NCBI RefSeq assembly: GCF_003970925.1
Contig: NZ_RWJF01000002.1
Location: 14,137-78,136, forward strand
Length of the DNA: 64,000 bases
Reading direction: 5' to 3'
Source: Sphingomonas ginkgonis
GTDB taxonomy: Bacteria > Pseudomonadota > Alphaproteobacteria > Sphingomonadales > Sphingomonadaceae
The notes below the pieces were generated by a model. That model was not told where the DNA came from. It saw only the letters and a list, made by a program, of their open reading frames with translations, and searched no databases. Shown here in pieces: positions 15,813 to 23,441 of the stretch. Both the position numbers and the translations under genes were made by a program. Positions within the stretch are counted from its first letter, which is position 1. Each line of letters opens with the position of its first letter.

Positions 15813-15935
15813 GGTCCGCGAAAGCACGAAAGCGGGCAAGCCGTGGTCCGTGAAAGCACGAGGAAGGGGCTGTGCCTCCTCGTAACAGAGGGGGAGGCTA
15901 CCCTTTAAACACCGGTTTTCGTGCTTTCGCGGACC
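15813..15935. repeat. Iterons in the repA promoter region (three copies)
   Basis: Two copies are in inverted orientation (GGTCCGCGAAAGCACG at 15813-15828 and GGTCCGTGAAAGCACG at 15845-15860, 32 apart). One is in direct orientation (CGTGCTTTCGCGGACC at 15920-15935). The inverted and direct copies face each other across about 60 bases. Placement just upstream of the repA start suggests repression by RepA or a second part of the origin. Confidence 0.85.
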
Positions 15936-16030
15936 TTCGCGGCAAACGGCGGAAGCGGCGCGCCCCTGTCTCGCAAACGATCGTTTTTGACGCGCCCTCA
16001 TATGAGAATGTGTAACAGGACAGGCGCGTG

Positions 16031-16090
16031 TCTCAAAACACTTTCGCGATTGCTTGGCTGCATGATAGGCATCGTACATGAGTTTTGAGA
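16031..16090. other. Candidate res site of the resolvase
   Basis: TCTCAAAAC at 16031-16039 and GTTTTGAGA at 16082-16090 form a nine-base perfect inverted repeat, with a 42-base AT-richer centre, directly upstream of the resolvase start at 16098. Resolvases usually act on, and repress from, sites at this position. No experimental support. Confidence 0.4.
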
Positions 16091-16097
16091 ACGAACC

Positions 16098-16694
16098 ATG
16101 CTGATTGGCTATGCGCGCGTGTCGACGCCGGAGCAGGACCTGACGCCTCAACTTGAGGCGCTCCGGGAGGCCGGTTGCGAAAAGGTGTTTTCCGACAAGG
16201 CGAGCGGCGCGAAAGCAAACCGATCCGGCTTGGCCGACGCGCTATCGCATGCACGCAGTGGCGATATCTTGGTGGTTTGGAAGCTCGATCGCTTGGGCCG
16301 AACGATGAAAGGGCTGGTCGATCTCGCGGCCGAGTTGGCCGAGCGCAAGGTCGGCCTCCGCTCAGTAACGGACGGGATCGATACAGCCGGCACTGCCGGC
16401 AAGCTCGTATTCCACATCATGGCTGCGATGGCCGAGATGGAGCGCGACCTGATCCGGGAGCGGACCACTGCCGCACTCCTGATCGCCAAGCGCGATGGAA
16501 GAGTAGGGGGCCGGAAGACAGTTATGACGCCCAAGCGGCTGCAGGCCGCTCGCAAGCTTCTCGCCTCCGGAATGACCGCGCGGGAGATCGCGCCGACGAT
16601 CGGCGTGTCGGTAGCGACGCTCTATCGCCATCTGCCTGCTCCGGAGCAGGAGGCCATCAACGCGGAAACGGATGTCGTAGTCAGCGGCTCGTAA
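16098..16694 (+). CDS. Serine recombinase (resolvase/invertase family)
   Basis: A 198-residue small serine recombinase. The catalytic serine is in YARVSTPEQ (Ser9), the arginine-containing core is in WKLDRLGRTMKGLVDLA, and the helix E region is AAMAEMERDLIRERTTAAL. A C-terminal helix-turn-helix of Hin type follows (MTAREIAPTIGVSVATLYRHLP). It could resolve plasmid multimers or transposon cointegrates. It stands exactly between the replication module and the metal-resistance island, which makes it a candidate remnant of the transposon that brought the island. No transposase of the Tn3 family is present beside it. Confidence 0.92.
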   Translation: MLIGYARVSTPEQDLTPQLEALREAGCEKVFSDKASGAKANRSGLADALSHARSGDILVVWKLDRLGRTMKGLVDLAAELAERKVGLRSVTDGIDTAGTAGKLVFHIMAAMAEMERDLIRERTTAALLIAKRDGRVGGRKTVMTPKRLQAARKLLASGMTAREIAPTIGVSVATLYRHLPAPEQEAINAETDVVVSGS

Positions 16695-16733
16695 CCGCGA
16701 AGATCTCAGTGAGAGATAACGAGTAGCACTCCG

Positions 16734-16761
16734 CCATATATCCGCTATGCTGGATATATGG
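16734..16761. promoter_or_regulatory. ArsR operator overlapping the arsR start codon
   Basis: CCATATATCC (16734-16743) and GGATATATGG (16752-16761) form a perfect ten-base inverted repeat with an eight-base spacer. The arsR ATG (16758-16760) lies inside the right arm. Such AT-rich dyads upstream of arsR are typical SmtB/ArsR operators. The overlap leaves no room for a normal ribosome site, so the first gene may be translated from a leaderless or very short-leader transcript, or from a later start. Confidence 0.7.
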
Positions 16762-17090
16762 AAAGCGAATCAGCAATCGTTGCGTTGAGTGCCTTGGCTC
16801 AGGGTACGCGTCTGGACGTGTTCCGCCTGCTGGTGCGACACGAACCCGATGGCATGGCCGCAGGCGAGGTCGCCCGACAGCTGGACGTGCCGCAAAACAC
16901 TATGTCGGCGCACCTCGGTATTCTTGCACGTGCCGGCCTGGTCCGGTCCGAGCGGCACAGCCGCTCGATCGTCTACCGCGCCGACCTGAACGGCTTGCGC
17001 GCACTGACGCTGTTCCTCGTCAAGGATTGCTGCGCCGGATCGCCCGAGCTGTGTGCGCCGCTCCTCGCGGAACTCACTCCCTGCTGCTGA
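16758..17090 (+). CDS. arsR: ArsR-type metalloregulator of the ars operon
   Basis: A 110-residue winged-helix repressor of the SmtB/ArsR family. The HTH is at about residues 36-65 (AGEVARQLDVPQNTMSAHL). The usual N-terminal ELCVCD arsenite site is not present. Cysteines instead cluster at the C-terminus (Cys91, Cys92, Cys99, Cys109, Cys110), as in the arsenite sensors with C-terminal vicinal cysteines. It should repress arsRCBN2H until As(III) binds. It is the first gene of a five-gene operon with minimal gaps. Confidence 0.9.
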   Translation: MESESAIVALSALAQGTRLDVFRLLVRHEPDGMAAGEVARQLDVPQNTMSAHLGILARAGLVRSERHSRSIVYRADLNGLRALTLFLVKDCCAGSPELCAPLLAELTPCC

Positions 17091-17101
17091 AAGGACGCCC
17101 T

Positions 17102-17530
17102 GTGGCTACCGATATCGTCATCTACCACAACCCCGCGTGCGGCACGTCCCGCAATGTCCTTGGCCTGATCCGCAATGCGGGGATTGAGCCGCACGTGGTC
17201 GAATATCTTAAGACCCCGCCATCGCGCGCGCTGCTGGTCGAGTTGATCGACCGTGCGGGCATCACCCCGCGCGATCTGCTGCGCGAGAAGGGAACGCCCT
17301 ATGCGGAGTTGGGGCTGGATGACACTGCGCTCTCCGACGATGCGCTGGTGGACGCGATGATGGGGCACCCGATCCTCATCAATCGCCCGCTCGTCGTCTC
17401 GCCGCTGGGGGTGAAGCTCTGCCGCCCGTCAGAAGCGGTTCTCGATCTGCTGCCGACAGGCCAGCTAGCCGCCTTCGCCAAGGAGGATGGCGAGCAAGTC
17501 GTGGACGTCTCGGGTCAGCGCGTCGCCTGA
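17102..17530 (+). CDS. arsC: Arsenate reductase, glutaredoxin-dependent
   Basis: A 142-residue ArsC of the thioredoxin-fold, glutaredoxin-coupled class. The catalytic cysteine is Cys13 in [14 protein letters not shown]. The arginine-bearing C-terminal segment [20 protein letters not shown] is typical. It reduces arsenate to arsenite for export by the next gene. The GTG at 17102 is chosen because the product then begins right before the first beta strand. A longer frame upstream overlaps arsR and lacks family sequence. Its stop overlaps the arsB start (TGATG). Confidence 0.92.
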   Translation: MATDIVIYHNPACGTSRNVLGLIRNAGIEPHVVEYLKTPPSRALLVELIDRAGITPRDLLREKGTPYAELGLDDTALSDDALVDAMMGHPILINRPLVVSPLGVKLCRPSEAVLDLLPTGQLAAFAKEDGEQVVDVSGQRVA

Positions 17531-18816
17531 TGCTTCTTGCCGCTTTGATCTTCGTCGCCACGATCGCGCTCGTCATCTGGCAACCGAAAGGGCTCGGCAT
17601 CGGATGGAGCGCGATGGGCGGTGCCGTTCTCGCTTTGCTCGCTGGCGTCGTCACCCTCTCGGACGTGCCGGTGGTCTGGGGCATTGTCTGGAACGCGACC
17701 GCTGCTTTCGTCGCGATCATCGTCATCAGCCTGCTGCTCGATGAAGCCGGGTTCTTCGAATGGGCAGCACTGCATGTTGCACGTTGGGGGAGGGGGCATG
17801 GCCGAAGGCTGTTCGTCCTCATCGTGCTGCTAGGCGCGGCAGTATCCGCGTTGTTCGCCAATGACGGCGCGGCGCTGATCCTGACACCGATCGTCATCGC
17901 CATGCTGCGGGCGCTGGGCTTCAAGGACAAGGCGACGCTGGCGTTCGTCATGGCGGCCGGCTTTATCGCCGACACCGCGAGCCTGCCGCTCGTCGTTTCG
18001 AATCTCGTCAACATCGTGTCGGCCGACTTCTTCAACATCGGCTTCGGTGAATATGCGGGCGTGATGGTGCCGGTTGATCTGGTCTCGATCGCGGCGACTC
18101 TCGGCGCGCTCCTGCTGTTCTTCCGTCGCGACATCCCAGCGACCTACGATGTGGGGGCGCTTCGGACCCCGCGTGAGGCGATCCGCGACGCCGCCACCTT
18201 TCGCGCCGGATGGATCGTCCTGGCGCTACTGCTCGCCGGCTTCTTTCTGCTCGAACCTCTTGGTGTGCCCGTCAGCGCCGTCGCCGCTGCCGGCGCGATC
18301 CTGCTGCTGGTGATCGCGGGCCGGGGTCACGTGATCCAGACTGGCAAAGTGCTGCGCGGCGCACCGTGGCAGGTCGTGATCTTCTCGCTGGGTATGTACC
18401 TGGTCGTCTATGGCTTGCGAAACGCAGGCCTGACCGATCATCTCGCCGCGCTGCTCGATCGCACAGCCCAGGGCGGTGTGTGGGGCGCTGCGCTCGGAAC
18501 CGGCGTGATCGCGGCCGTCCTGTCTTCGGTGATGAACAACATGCCGACCGTGCTGGTGGGCGCCCTCTCGATCGACGCGGCCCACGCTACGGGCGCGGTC
18601 AAGGAAGCGATGATCTACGCGAACGTGATCGGCTGCGATCTCGGCCCCAAGCTGACGCCGATCGGTTCGCTCGCGACGCTTCTGTGGCTCCATGTTCTCG
18701 GCCAGAAGGGCGTGCGGATCGGGTGGGGCTATTACTTCCGGGTCGGTGTCACGCTTACGGTGCCGGTGCTGGTCATCACGCTCGCGGCGCTCGCGATCAG
18801 GATCAGCCTCGCATGA
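17530..18816 (+). CDS. arsB: ArsB arsenite efflux transporter
   Basis: A 428-residue inner-membrane protein with about 12 helices, of the ArsB/NhaD ion transporter superfamily. Motifs include [19 protein letters not shown] and [17 protein letters not shown], the two half-site regions of ArsB, and [19 protein letters not shown] near the C-terminus. It exports arsenite made by ArsC. The start overlaps the arsC stop by one base and the stop overlaps the next start by four bases. Acr3 is excluded because the topology and motifs are of the ArsB type. Confidence 0.93.
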   Translation: MLLAALIFVATIALVIWQPKGLGIGWSAMGGAVLALLAGVVTLSDVPVVWGIVWNATAAFVAIIVISLLLDEAGFFEWAALHVARWGRGHGRRLFVLIVLLGAAVSALFANDGAALILTPIVIAMLRALGFKDKATLAFVMAAGFIADTASLPLVVSNLVNIVSADFFNIGFGEYAGVMVPVDLVSIAATLGALLLFFRRDIPATYDVGALRTPREAIRDAATFRAGWIVLALLLAGFFLLEPLGVPVSAVAAAGAILLLVIAGRGHVIQTGKVLRGAPWQVVIFSLGMYLVVYGLRNAGLTDHLAALLDRTAQGGVWGAALGTGVIAAVLSSVMNNMPTVLVGALSIDAAHATGAVKEAMIYANVIGCDLGPKLTPIGSLATLLWLHVLGQKGVRIGWGYYFRVGVTLTVPVLVITLAALAIRISLA

Positions 18817-19250
18817 CGAGCATGGTCGTCACCATGCTTCGATCCGGCGATCTGGCCGAGATGGCAGGCCCTTTGACGGCAGCCAAACTGCCGATCGCGG
18901 ACCTGAGCGAACCCGGCCGCACCTTCTTCCGCTTCGACGATGCCGAAGGTCTGATCGGATATGGTGGTCTGGAAGGAGAGGGAGCCGATCGCCTGCTTCG
19001 CTCGGTCGTCGTCGTCACCAATCGCATAGGGCGCGGCATCGGCGGTGCCATAATTGCCGCCCTCGAGCAGCAAGCTCGCGAATTCGGAGTGGGGCACCTC
19101 CACCTACTGACGACGACGGCCGCATCGTTCTTCCGGAGCCTCGGGTTCGCCGATGCAAGCCGCGAGTCCGCTCCGGCGACCATTGCCGCCTCACACGAGT
19201 TCACCGCGCTCTGCCCCGCCTCGGCCGCCTATCTCGTGAAAGCTCTCTGA
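18813..19250 (+). CDS. ArsN2-like GNAT N-acetyltransferase
   Basis: A 145-residue GNAT-fold protein. The acetyl-CoA pyrophosphate loop is seen as [21 protein letters not shown] (about residues 68-88), and the C-terminal [12 protein letters not shown] is typical of the fold. GNAT proteins of this length inside sphingomonad-type ars operons are called ArsN2. The related ArsN1 acetylates arsinothricin, while the ArsN2 substrate is not firmly known. It is translationally coupled on both sides (ATGA with arsB, TGATG with arsH), so it belongs to the arsenic operon. Confidence 0.8.
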   Translation: MTSMVVTMLRSGDLAEMAGPLTAAKLPIADLSEPGRTFFRFDDAEGLIGYGGLEGEGADRLLRSVVVVTNRIGRGIGGAIIAALEQQAREFGVGHLHLLTTTAASFFRSLGFADASRESAPATIAASHEFTALCPASAAYLVKAL

Positions 19251-19993
19251 TGCCGCTTCGTTCGTTGACCGATTTTGACAGCTTTCCCGCGCTCGATCCC
19301 GCCTTCGTTCGCCATCGACCCGCGCTAGGCTTGGGTGCCCTCGATCCGGCGCCACGCATCCTGTTGCTCTACGGGAGCCTGCGCGAGCGGTCGTTCTCGC
19401 GGCTCGCTGTCGAGGAAGCCGCGCGCCTCCTGCACCTGTTCGGAGCCGAAACGCGCATCTTCGATCCATCGACGCTGCCGCTTCCCGATCAGGTGAAGGA
19501 CGACGATCATCCTGCGGTCCACGAGCTGCGCGAGCTGTCGATGTGGTCGGAGGGACAGGTCTGGTGCAGCCCTGAGCGACACGGCCAGATCACCGGCATC
19601 ATGAAGTCACAGATCGATCATCTGCCGCTCGAAATGAAGGGAATGCGCCCGACCCAAGGGCGCGCGCTCGCGGTGATGCAGGTGTCGGGCGGATCGCAGT
19701 CGTTCAACGCGGTCAACACCCTGCGCCTGCTCGGCCGCTGGATGCGGATGTTCACGATCCCGAACCAGTCGTCCGTCGCCATGGCTTACAAGGAGTTCGA
19801 CGAGGCAGGCCGCATGAAGCCGTCGAGCTATTACGATCGGATTGTCGACGTGATGGAGGAGCTGGTACGCTTCACCGTCCTGCTGCGCCCCCATGCGGTC
19901 CAGCTCGTCGATCGTTATTCGGAGCGCAAGCAAGCCGGCGTGCCGGTCGACGTGGCTACCGACCTGTCGAGCATCGCCATCGCGCGCGCCTGA
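19250..19993 (+). CDS. arsH: ArsH NADPH-dependent FMN reductase
   Basis: A 247-residue flavodoxin-like oxidoreductase of the ArsH group. It has the FMN-binding loop [14 protein letters not shown] (about residues 39-52), the ArsH-specific [19 protein letters not shown] and the [14 protein letters not shown] segment. ArsH oxidises trivalent organoarsenicals and reduces flavin or quinone substrates with NADPH. It is the last gene of the ars operon and meets the convergent merR-like gene with a three-base gap. Confidence 0.92.
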   Translation: MPLRSLTDFDSFPALDPAFVRHRPALGLGALDPAPRILLLYGSLRERSFSRLAVEEAARLLHLFGAETRIFDPSTLPLPDQVKDDDHPAVHELRELSMWSEGQVWCSPERHGQITGIMKSQIDHLPLEMKGMRPTQGRALAVMQVSGGSQSFNAVNTLRLLGRWMRMFTIPNQSSVAMAYKEFDEAGRMKPSSYYDRIVDVMEELVRFTVLLRPHAVQLVDRYSERKQAGVPVDVATDLSSIAIARA

Positions 19994-19996
19994 CGC

Positions 19997-20018
19997 TCAA
20001 GCGTGATCGAACGCTTGA
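19997..20018. terminator. Stem-loop between convergent arsH and merR-like genes
   Basis: TCAAGCGT (19997-20004) and ACGCTTGA (20011-20018) form a perfect eight-base stem with a six-base loop at the shared 3' end of two convergent genes. There is no T-run on either side, so its efficiency as an intrinsic terminator is uncertain. Confidence 0.45.
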
Positions 20019-20404
20019 AGGATCGGACACGGCCCGGCTGACCCGCTTCCGCACTCTCTCGCGAGATGGCGAAGGGAGGCGCGCACCCGCTCAAGCTCCT
20101 GGATCCTGGCGTCCAGCGCCTCAATCTGCTCAATGGCAAGCTCGCGTGCGCGGGCGCGATCGTCGGTTGCGTCGAGGGCCAACAACTCGCCGATCTGCTC
20201 CAGCGTGAACCCTGCAGCTTGCGCCGAACGGATAAAGCGCAGGCGGCGCACATCATCGACACCGTAGCGCCGAATACCGCCGCTCGCACCGGGGCCGTCG
20301 GGTCGGTCCGGCGTATCGAGCAAACCCCGACGCTGGTAGTAGCGCACGGTCTCGACGCCGACGTCCCCTTCACGCGCGAGACCCGCAATCGTCAGCGTCG
20401 CCAT
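19997..20404 (-). CDS. MerR-family metalloregulator (mercury-type operator)
   Basis: A 135-residue MerR-family activator with an N-terminal winged HTH (IAGLAREGDVGVETVRYYQRR), a coiled-coil helix, and a C-terminal metal-loop ECGSGSAGPCPILQAF. This loop aligns with the second and third mercury ligands of MerR (Cys117 and Cys126). The first MerR ligand (Cys82) is missing, because the corresponding stretch reads ALDATDDRARARE. The promoter it faces has a mer-like operator. The ATG at 20404 fits the family, and longer frames upstream run through the operator. It should switch on the divergent glutaredoxin-membrane protein gene in response to Hg(II) or another thiophilic metal. Confidence 0.85.
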   Translation of the reverse strand: MATLTIAGLAREGDVGVETVRYYQRRGLLDTPDRPDGPGASGGIRRYGVDDVRRLRFIRSAQAAGFTLEQIGELLALDATDDRARARELAIEQIEALDARIQELERVRASLRHLARECGSGSAGPCPILQAFDHA

Positions 20405-20407
20405 GCC

Positions 20408-20438
20408 TTGACTCCGTACTATAGTACGGACCCTATAT
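20408..20438 (+). promoter_or_regulatory. MerR-type promoter and mer-like operator
   Basis: A -35 element TTGACT (20408-20413) and a -10 region CTATAT (20433-20438) are separated by 19 bases, the over-long spacing that MerR activators correct. Between them lies the perfect 18-base dyad TCCGTACTATAGTACGGA (20413-20430), close to the classical mercury operator (TCCGTAC, 4 bases, GTACGGA). It drives the gene at 20468 and overlaps the start region of the divergent merR-like gene. Confidence 0.85.
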
Positions 20439-20467
20439 AGGCTCCGCGAACAGGATGGAGAAGTGAG

Positions 20468-21235
20468 ATGGCGACCGCGGCGCCCAAGAAAGCGACGATC
20501 TATCGCATGGTGATGCCGGCGCACACCTGCCCCTATGGCTTGAAGGCCAAGGATCTGCTGCGCCGGAGTGGTTACGAGGTCGAGGACCATTGGCTGCGCA
20601 CGCGTGAGGAGACCGACGCGTTCAAGGTGGAGCACGGGGTAAAGACCACGCCGCAGACCTTCATTGGGGGCGAGCGGGTAGGAGGCTATGACGATCTGCG
20701 TCGCTTCTTCGGCAAGGCGGTGCGCGATCCCAAGGCTGTCACATACCGACCCGTGGTTGTGGTATTTGCCATGACCGCGCTGATGGCGCTCGCGGCCAGC
20801 TACGCCGCTTTCGGAACGCCGTTCACGGTCCGCGCCGGGGAGTGGTTCATCGCCTTCTCGATGTGCGTGCTCGCCATGCTGAAGCTCCAGAACGTCGAGA
20901 ACTTCTCAAGCATGTTCCTCAACTATGATCTGCTCGCAAAGCGCTGGGTGCCGTATTCCTACGTCTATCCATACGCGGAAGGTGCCGCGGGCGTGCTGAT
21001 GGCCGCTGGCGTGCTCACCTGGCTGTCGGTGCCGATCGCGCTCGTTATCGGGACGATCGGTGCGGTATCCGTCATCAAGGCGGTCTATGTCGACAAACGC
21101 GAACTCAAGTGCGCCTGCGTGGGCGGGGACAGCAATGTGCCTCTGGGCTTCCTGTCGCTGACTGAGAACGTGATGATGGTCGCCATGGCGCTATGGATGG
21201 TGATCGCCCCGGCTGCGCTCTCGATGCCGCACTGA
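20468..21235 (+). CDS. Glutaredoxin domain fused to MauE-like membrane domain
   Basis: A 255-residue protein. The first 85 residues form a glutaredoxin fold with a single-cysteine active site (TCPYG, Cys about 19) and the cis-proline region TTPQTFIGGERVGG. The rest has four transmembrane helices (about 95-250) of the MauE/DoxX-like redox membrane type, with a paired-cysteine loop LKCACVGGDSNVPLG. It may pass electrons or metal-thiol adducts across the membrane. It is driven by a MerR-type, mer-like promoter although no merA, merT or merP gene is present, so a role in handling thiophilic metals is likely but not proven. Confidence 0.75.
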   Translation: MATAAPKKATIYRMVMPAHTCPYGLKAKDLLRRSGYEVEDHWLRTREETDAFKVEHGVKTTPQTFIGGERVGGYDDLRRFFGKAVRDPKAVTYRPVVVVFAMTALMALAASYAAFGTPFTVRAGEWFIAFSMCVLAMLKLQNVENFSSMFLNYDLLAKRWVPYSYVYPYAEGAAGVLMAAGVLTWLSVPIALVIGTIGAVSVIKAVYVDKRELKCACVGGDSNVPLGFLSLTENVMMVAMALWMVIAPAALSMPH

Positions 21236-21274
21236 GCCGTTGACTTCAGGTCCAAAAGGCTGCCGGTAGCTGGC

Positions 21275-21616
21275 ATGAAATCCGGATCTCGCCCTCGTGT
21301 CAGCTTCGTTCGCACGGCCGTCCTGGCCGTGCTTGCGATGATGCTGCTCGTCCGGTTGGGGCCGATCTGCGAAACTAGTGCTCAAGCAGCTCCGATCGCC
21401 TCGGCAATGGCTGGGTGCGAGGAAAAAGGCTCTTCGGCACCGGATAAGAAGGCGCCGCAGCCGGCCTGCGCGACGCCCTGCATCGCCGTCCCGGGGGAAG
21501 CCCTGGCGAGGGTCGAGCCGTTATCCTCATTCCCGATCGCGCCGTGGCCGTCGCGGGCCTCTATCATGATCGGGTGGCCGATACCGCCCGCCACTCCGCC
21601 TCCGCGAGCCGTGTGA
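21275..21616 (+). CDS. Small exported or membrane-anchored protein, unknown
   Basis: A 113-residue ORF with an N-terminal hydrophobic helix (VLAVLAMMLLVRLGPI), an Ala-rich region and a central segment with four cysteines around EEKGSSAPDKKAPQPACAT. The C-terminus is Pro-rich. No family is recognised. It lies between the glutaredoxin gene and a Cys-rich protein gene on the same strand and could be part of the same transcript. Coding status is moderately likely from position and composition. Confidence 0.45.
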   Translation: MKSGSRPRVSFVRTAVLAVLAMMLLVRLGPICETSAQAAPIASAMAGCEEKGSSAPDKKAPQPACATPCIAVPGEALARVEPLSSFPIAPWPSRASIMIGWPIPPATPPPRAV

Positions 21617-21654
21617 TCCTTCAACAGGCTCACACACGATTTACGGAGATACTG

Positions 21655-21858
21655 ATGACCAAGTTCAAGCTGATTGGCGCCGCGTTGGCGCTCGCCCTCC
21701 CGACCGCGGCGTTCGCTGCCGGCTCCTGCTGCGCCGACATGGCGTGCTGCAAGGAAGGCTCGGATTGCTGCAAGGACGGCAAGGGCGATTGCTGCAAGGA
21801 CATGAAGAAGGGCGGCGACCATGCCGGTCACGACACGTCCGGAATGCCCAAGAAGTAA
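21655..21858 (+). CDS. Cys-rich exported metal-binding protein
   Basis: A 67-residue protein with a Sec signal peptide (FKLIGAALALALPTAAFAA) and a mature part containing four CC pairs (SCCADMACC, DCCKD, DCCKDMKK) plus His residues near the end (DHAGHD). It is likely periplasmic and binds copper or a similar soft metal. The ATG at 21655 is preceded by TACGGAGATACTG. It is convergent with the DUF411 gene and belongs to the copper block by content. Confidence 0.75.
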   Translation: MTKFKLIGAALALALPTAAFAAGSCCADMACCKEGSDCCKDGKGDCCKDMKKGGDHAGHDTSGMPKK

Positions 21859-21892
21859 GCCGGGGAGGGAGGCGTCTGCGCCTCCCTTCTTT

Positions 21893-22333
21893 TCAGTGGT
21901 GGGCGAACACCTTGCGTCCACCAGGTCCGAACGCAACGACGTCGTAGGGCTGGGCCTTCATGGCCGGCATCTCCATGCCCGGCGAGCCCATCGGCATGCC
22001 GGCAACCGCGAGCCCCGTCACACCCTTCGGGTGCGTCGCCAGAGCCCGCTTCATGTCGGCGATCGGCACATGACCCTCGAAAGTCATGCCATCGATGATG
22101 GCCGTGTGGCATGAGGCCAAGTCCGCGGGTACGCCCCGGGCCTTCATAAACGCGGGCCGGTTCGCGTCATCGACGACGCGGACCGCGCGACCGAACTGAG
22201 CCTTCACCTGCTGCGCCCACTTCTCGCAACATGGGCAGCCCGGATCGCGGTGCATCAGCACCGGCCCGGCAGCCACGGCTGCGACAGGCATTACGAACGC
22301 TGCAACAGCGGCGAGAAGGCGGATGCGGGTCAT
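21893..22333 (-). CDS. DUF411 exported metal-binding protein
   Basis: A 146-residue protein with a Sec signal peptide (LLAAVAAFVMPVAAVAA) and the DUF411 core: HRDPGCPCCEKWAQQV near the start of the mature part, then ASCHTAIIDGMTFEGHVPIADM. The CPCC and CH residues suggest thiophilic metal binding. DUF411 genes are frequent in copper and silver clusters. A methionine-rich loop (GMPMGSPGMEMPAMK) near the end adds to that. It is the last gene of the leftward copper transcript that starts at the cnrY-like gene or at copA. Confidence 0.85.
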   Translation of the reverse strand: MTRIRLLAAVAAFVMPVAAVAAGPVLMHRDPGCPCCEKWAQQVKAQFGRAVRVVDDANRPAFMKARGVPADLASCHTAIIDGMTFEGHVPIADMKRALATHPKGVTGLAVAGMPMGSPGMEMPAMKAQPYDVVAFGPGGRKVFAHH

Positions 22334-22391
22334 GTCTATTCCTAGATGCTCGCCCCACTACAGGCAAACCCTGCGGTGGGGCGGGGGCCGA

Positions 22392-22766
22392 TCACTGTGC
22401 AGCCTTGCCGTGCGCCCGCAGCCAGGTGTTCAGCTCGCCGACTTCCTTGTTCTGCTCGGCGATCGTCTTGGTCGCCATCTGGCGGACCTTTGCGTCCTTG
22501 GTTTCGCGCAACACTATCTGCGACATGGCAATGCCACCGCGATGATGCTCGACCATTTTGCGGACCCAGGTCTCCGTCGCATCGGCGCCCATGGCCGACA
22601 TCATCTTCTGATGCATCTGCATTTCAGAGGGCGGATAGGGGTTCGCCGGCGTCGGCTTCATCATCTGACCGTGGTTCATGCCCGAATGATCCATGCCCTG
22701 CATCTGGGCGATGGCCGGAGCGGCGCCGAGCGCGGCCGCGAGGGCCAGAACAGTCATCTTCGTCAT
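22392..22766 (-). CDS. DUF305-domain exported protein
   Basis: A 124-residue DUF305 protein with a signal peptide (LALAAALGAAPAIAQ) and a Met/His-rich N-terminus (MQGMDHSGMNHGQMMK). The core helix pair has MVEHHRGGIAMSQIVL. Its His and Met residues suggest copper binding in the periplasm. It is the second of three DUF305-type genes in the window and sits between DUF411 and another DUF305 gene in the copper operon. Confidence 0.85.
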   Translation of the reverse strand: MTKMTVLALAAALGAAPAIAQMQGMDHSGMNHGQMMKPTPANPYPPSEMQMHQKMMSAMGADATETWVRKMVEHHRGGIAMSQIVLRETKDAKVRQMATKTIAEQNKEVGELNTWLRAHGKAAQ

Positions 22767-22847
22767 CGTGTCTCTCCTAGGTAAACGCCCCCGCCCACAG
22801 GAGAGGTACGGGCGCGCGGACCGTATCCCTCACGCCCGTGATCGAAT

Positions 22848-23441
22848 TCAGCGGATCGGCTGAAGGGTATTAACTCCGACGCTCTCATCAGTTTCAGGCG
22901 GGAGAGGGGGGACCTGCTTGTCACGATAGGAAGGCAGGTCGGGCGCATTCGCAGGCGTAGGATTTGCCTCAAGCCTGGCAATGGCCCGCTTCATCTGCGT
23001 GATCTCACGAACCTGAGCATCGATGATTCCGTCCGCCAGCTTGCGCACCTCGGGGTCTTTGATGTGCGCGCGCTCGCTCGTCAGGATCGCGATCGAGTGG
23101 TGCGGGATCATGGCTTTCATCCAGCTTACGTCGTCCACCGTCTCCTGGCTGCGGACGAGCCACAGCGCGAGTGCGAACACCACGATGCTACCGCCGATGA
23201 TCGCGGCATTCGTCCGCTTGTTCTTGTACATCGACCACATGAAAAGGAGCATGATGATTGCCATCGTCGCGCCCATCACGAAGGCCATCCAGAACCGCGT
23301 CTGGCTGAACTCGATATGCCCGAGGGCATAGACGTTCACGTACATCAGCCCGAACATGACGACGGTCGAGGTCGCCACCATCGCCGCGAAGCGACCGTAG
23401 CCCATTCCCATGTTCATTTTGCCTTTGTGCTCGTCCATCAT
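22848..23441 (-). CDS. DUF305-domain membrane protein
   Basis: A 197-residue protein with three N-terminal transmembrane helices (about residues 18-40, 50-70 and 77-95) followed by a DUF305 domain with WMKAMIPHHSIAILTSERAHIKD (about 107-129) and a Pro-rich tail. The membrane-anchored form is common in copper-resistance regions. Its start overlaps the end of the PepSY gene by four bases (ATGA), so translation is coupled. Confidence 0.85.
   Translation of the reverse strand: MMDEHKGKMNMGMGYGRFAAMVATSTVVMFGLMYVNVYALGHIEFSQTRFWMAFVMGATMAIIMLLFMWSMYKNKRTNAAIIGGSIVVFALALWLVRSQETVDDVSWMKAMIPHHSIAILTSERAHIKDPEVRKLADGIIDAQVREITQMKRAIARLEANPTPANAPDLPSYRDKQVPPLPPETDESVGVNTLQPIR

Noticed and set aside
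16758..19993. Possibility that the arsenite exporter is Acr3
   Set aside because: Sequence motifs and about 12 helices fit ArsB; Acr3 has ten helices and different conserved cysteine regions.
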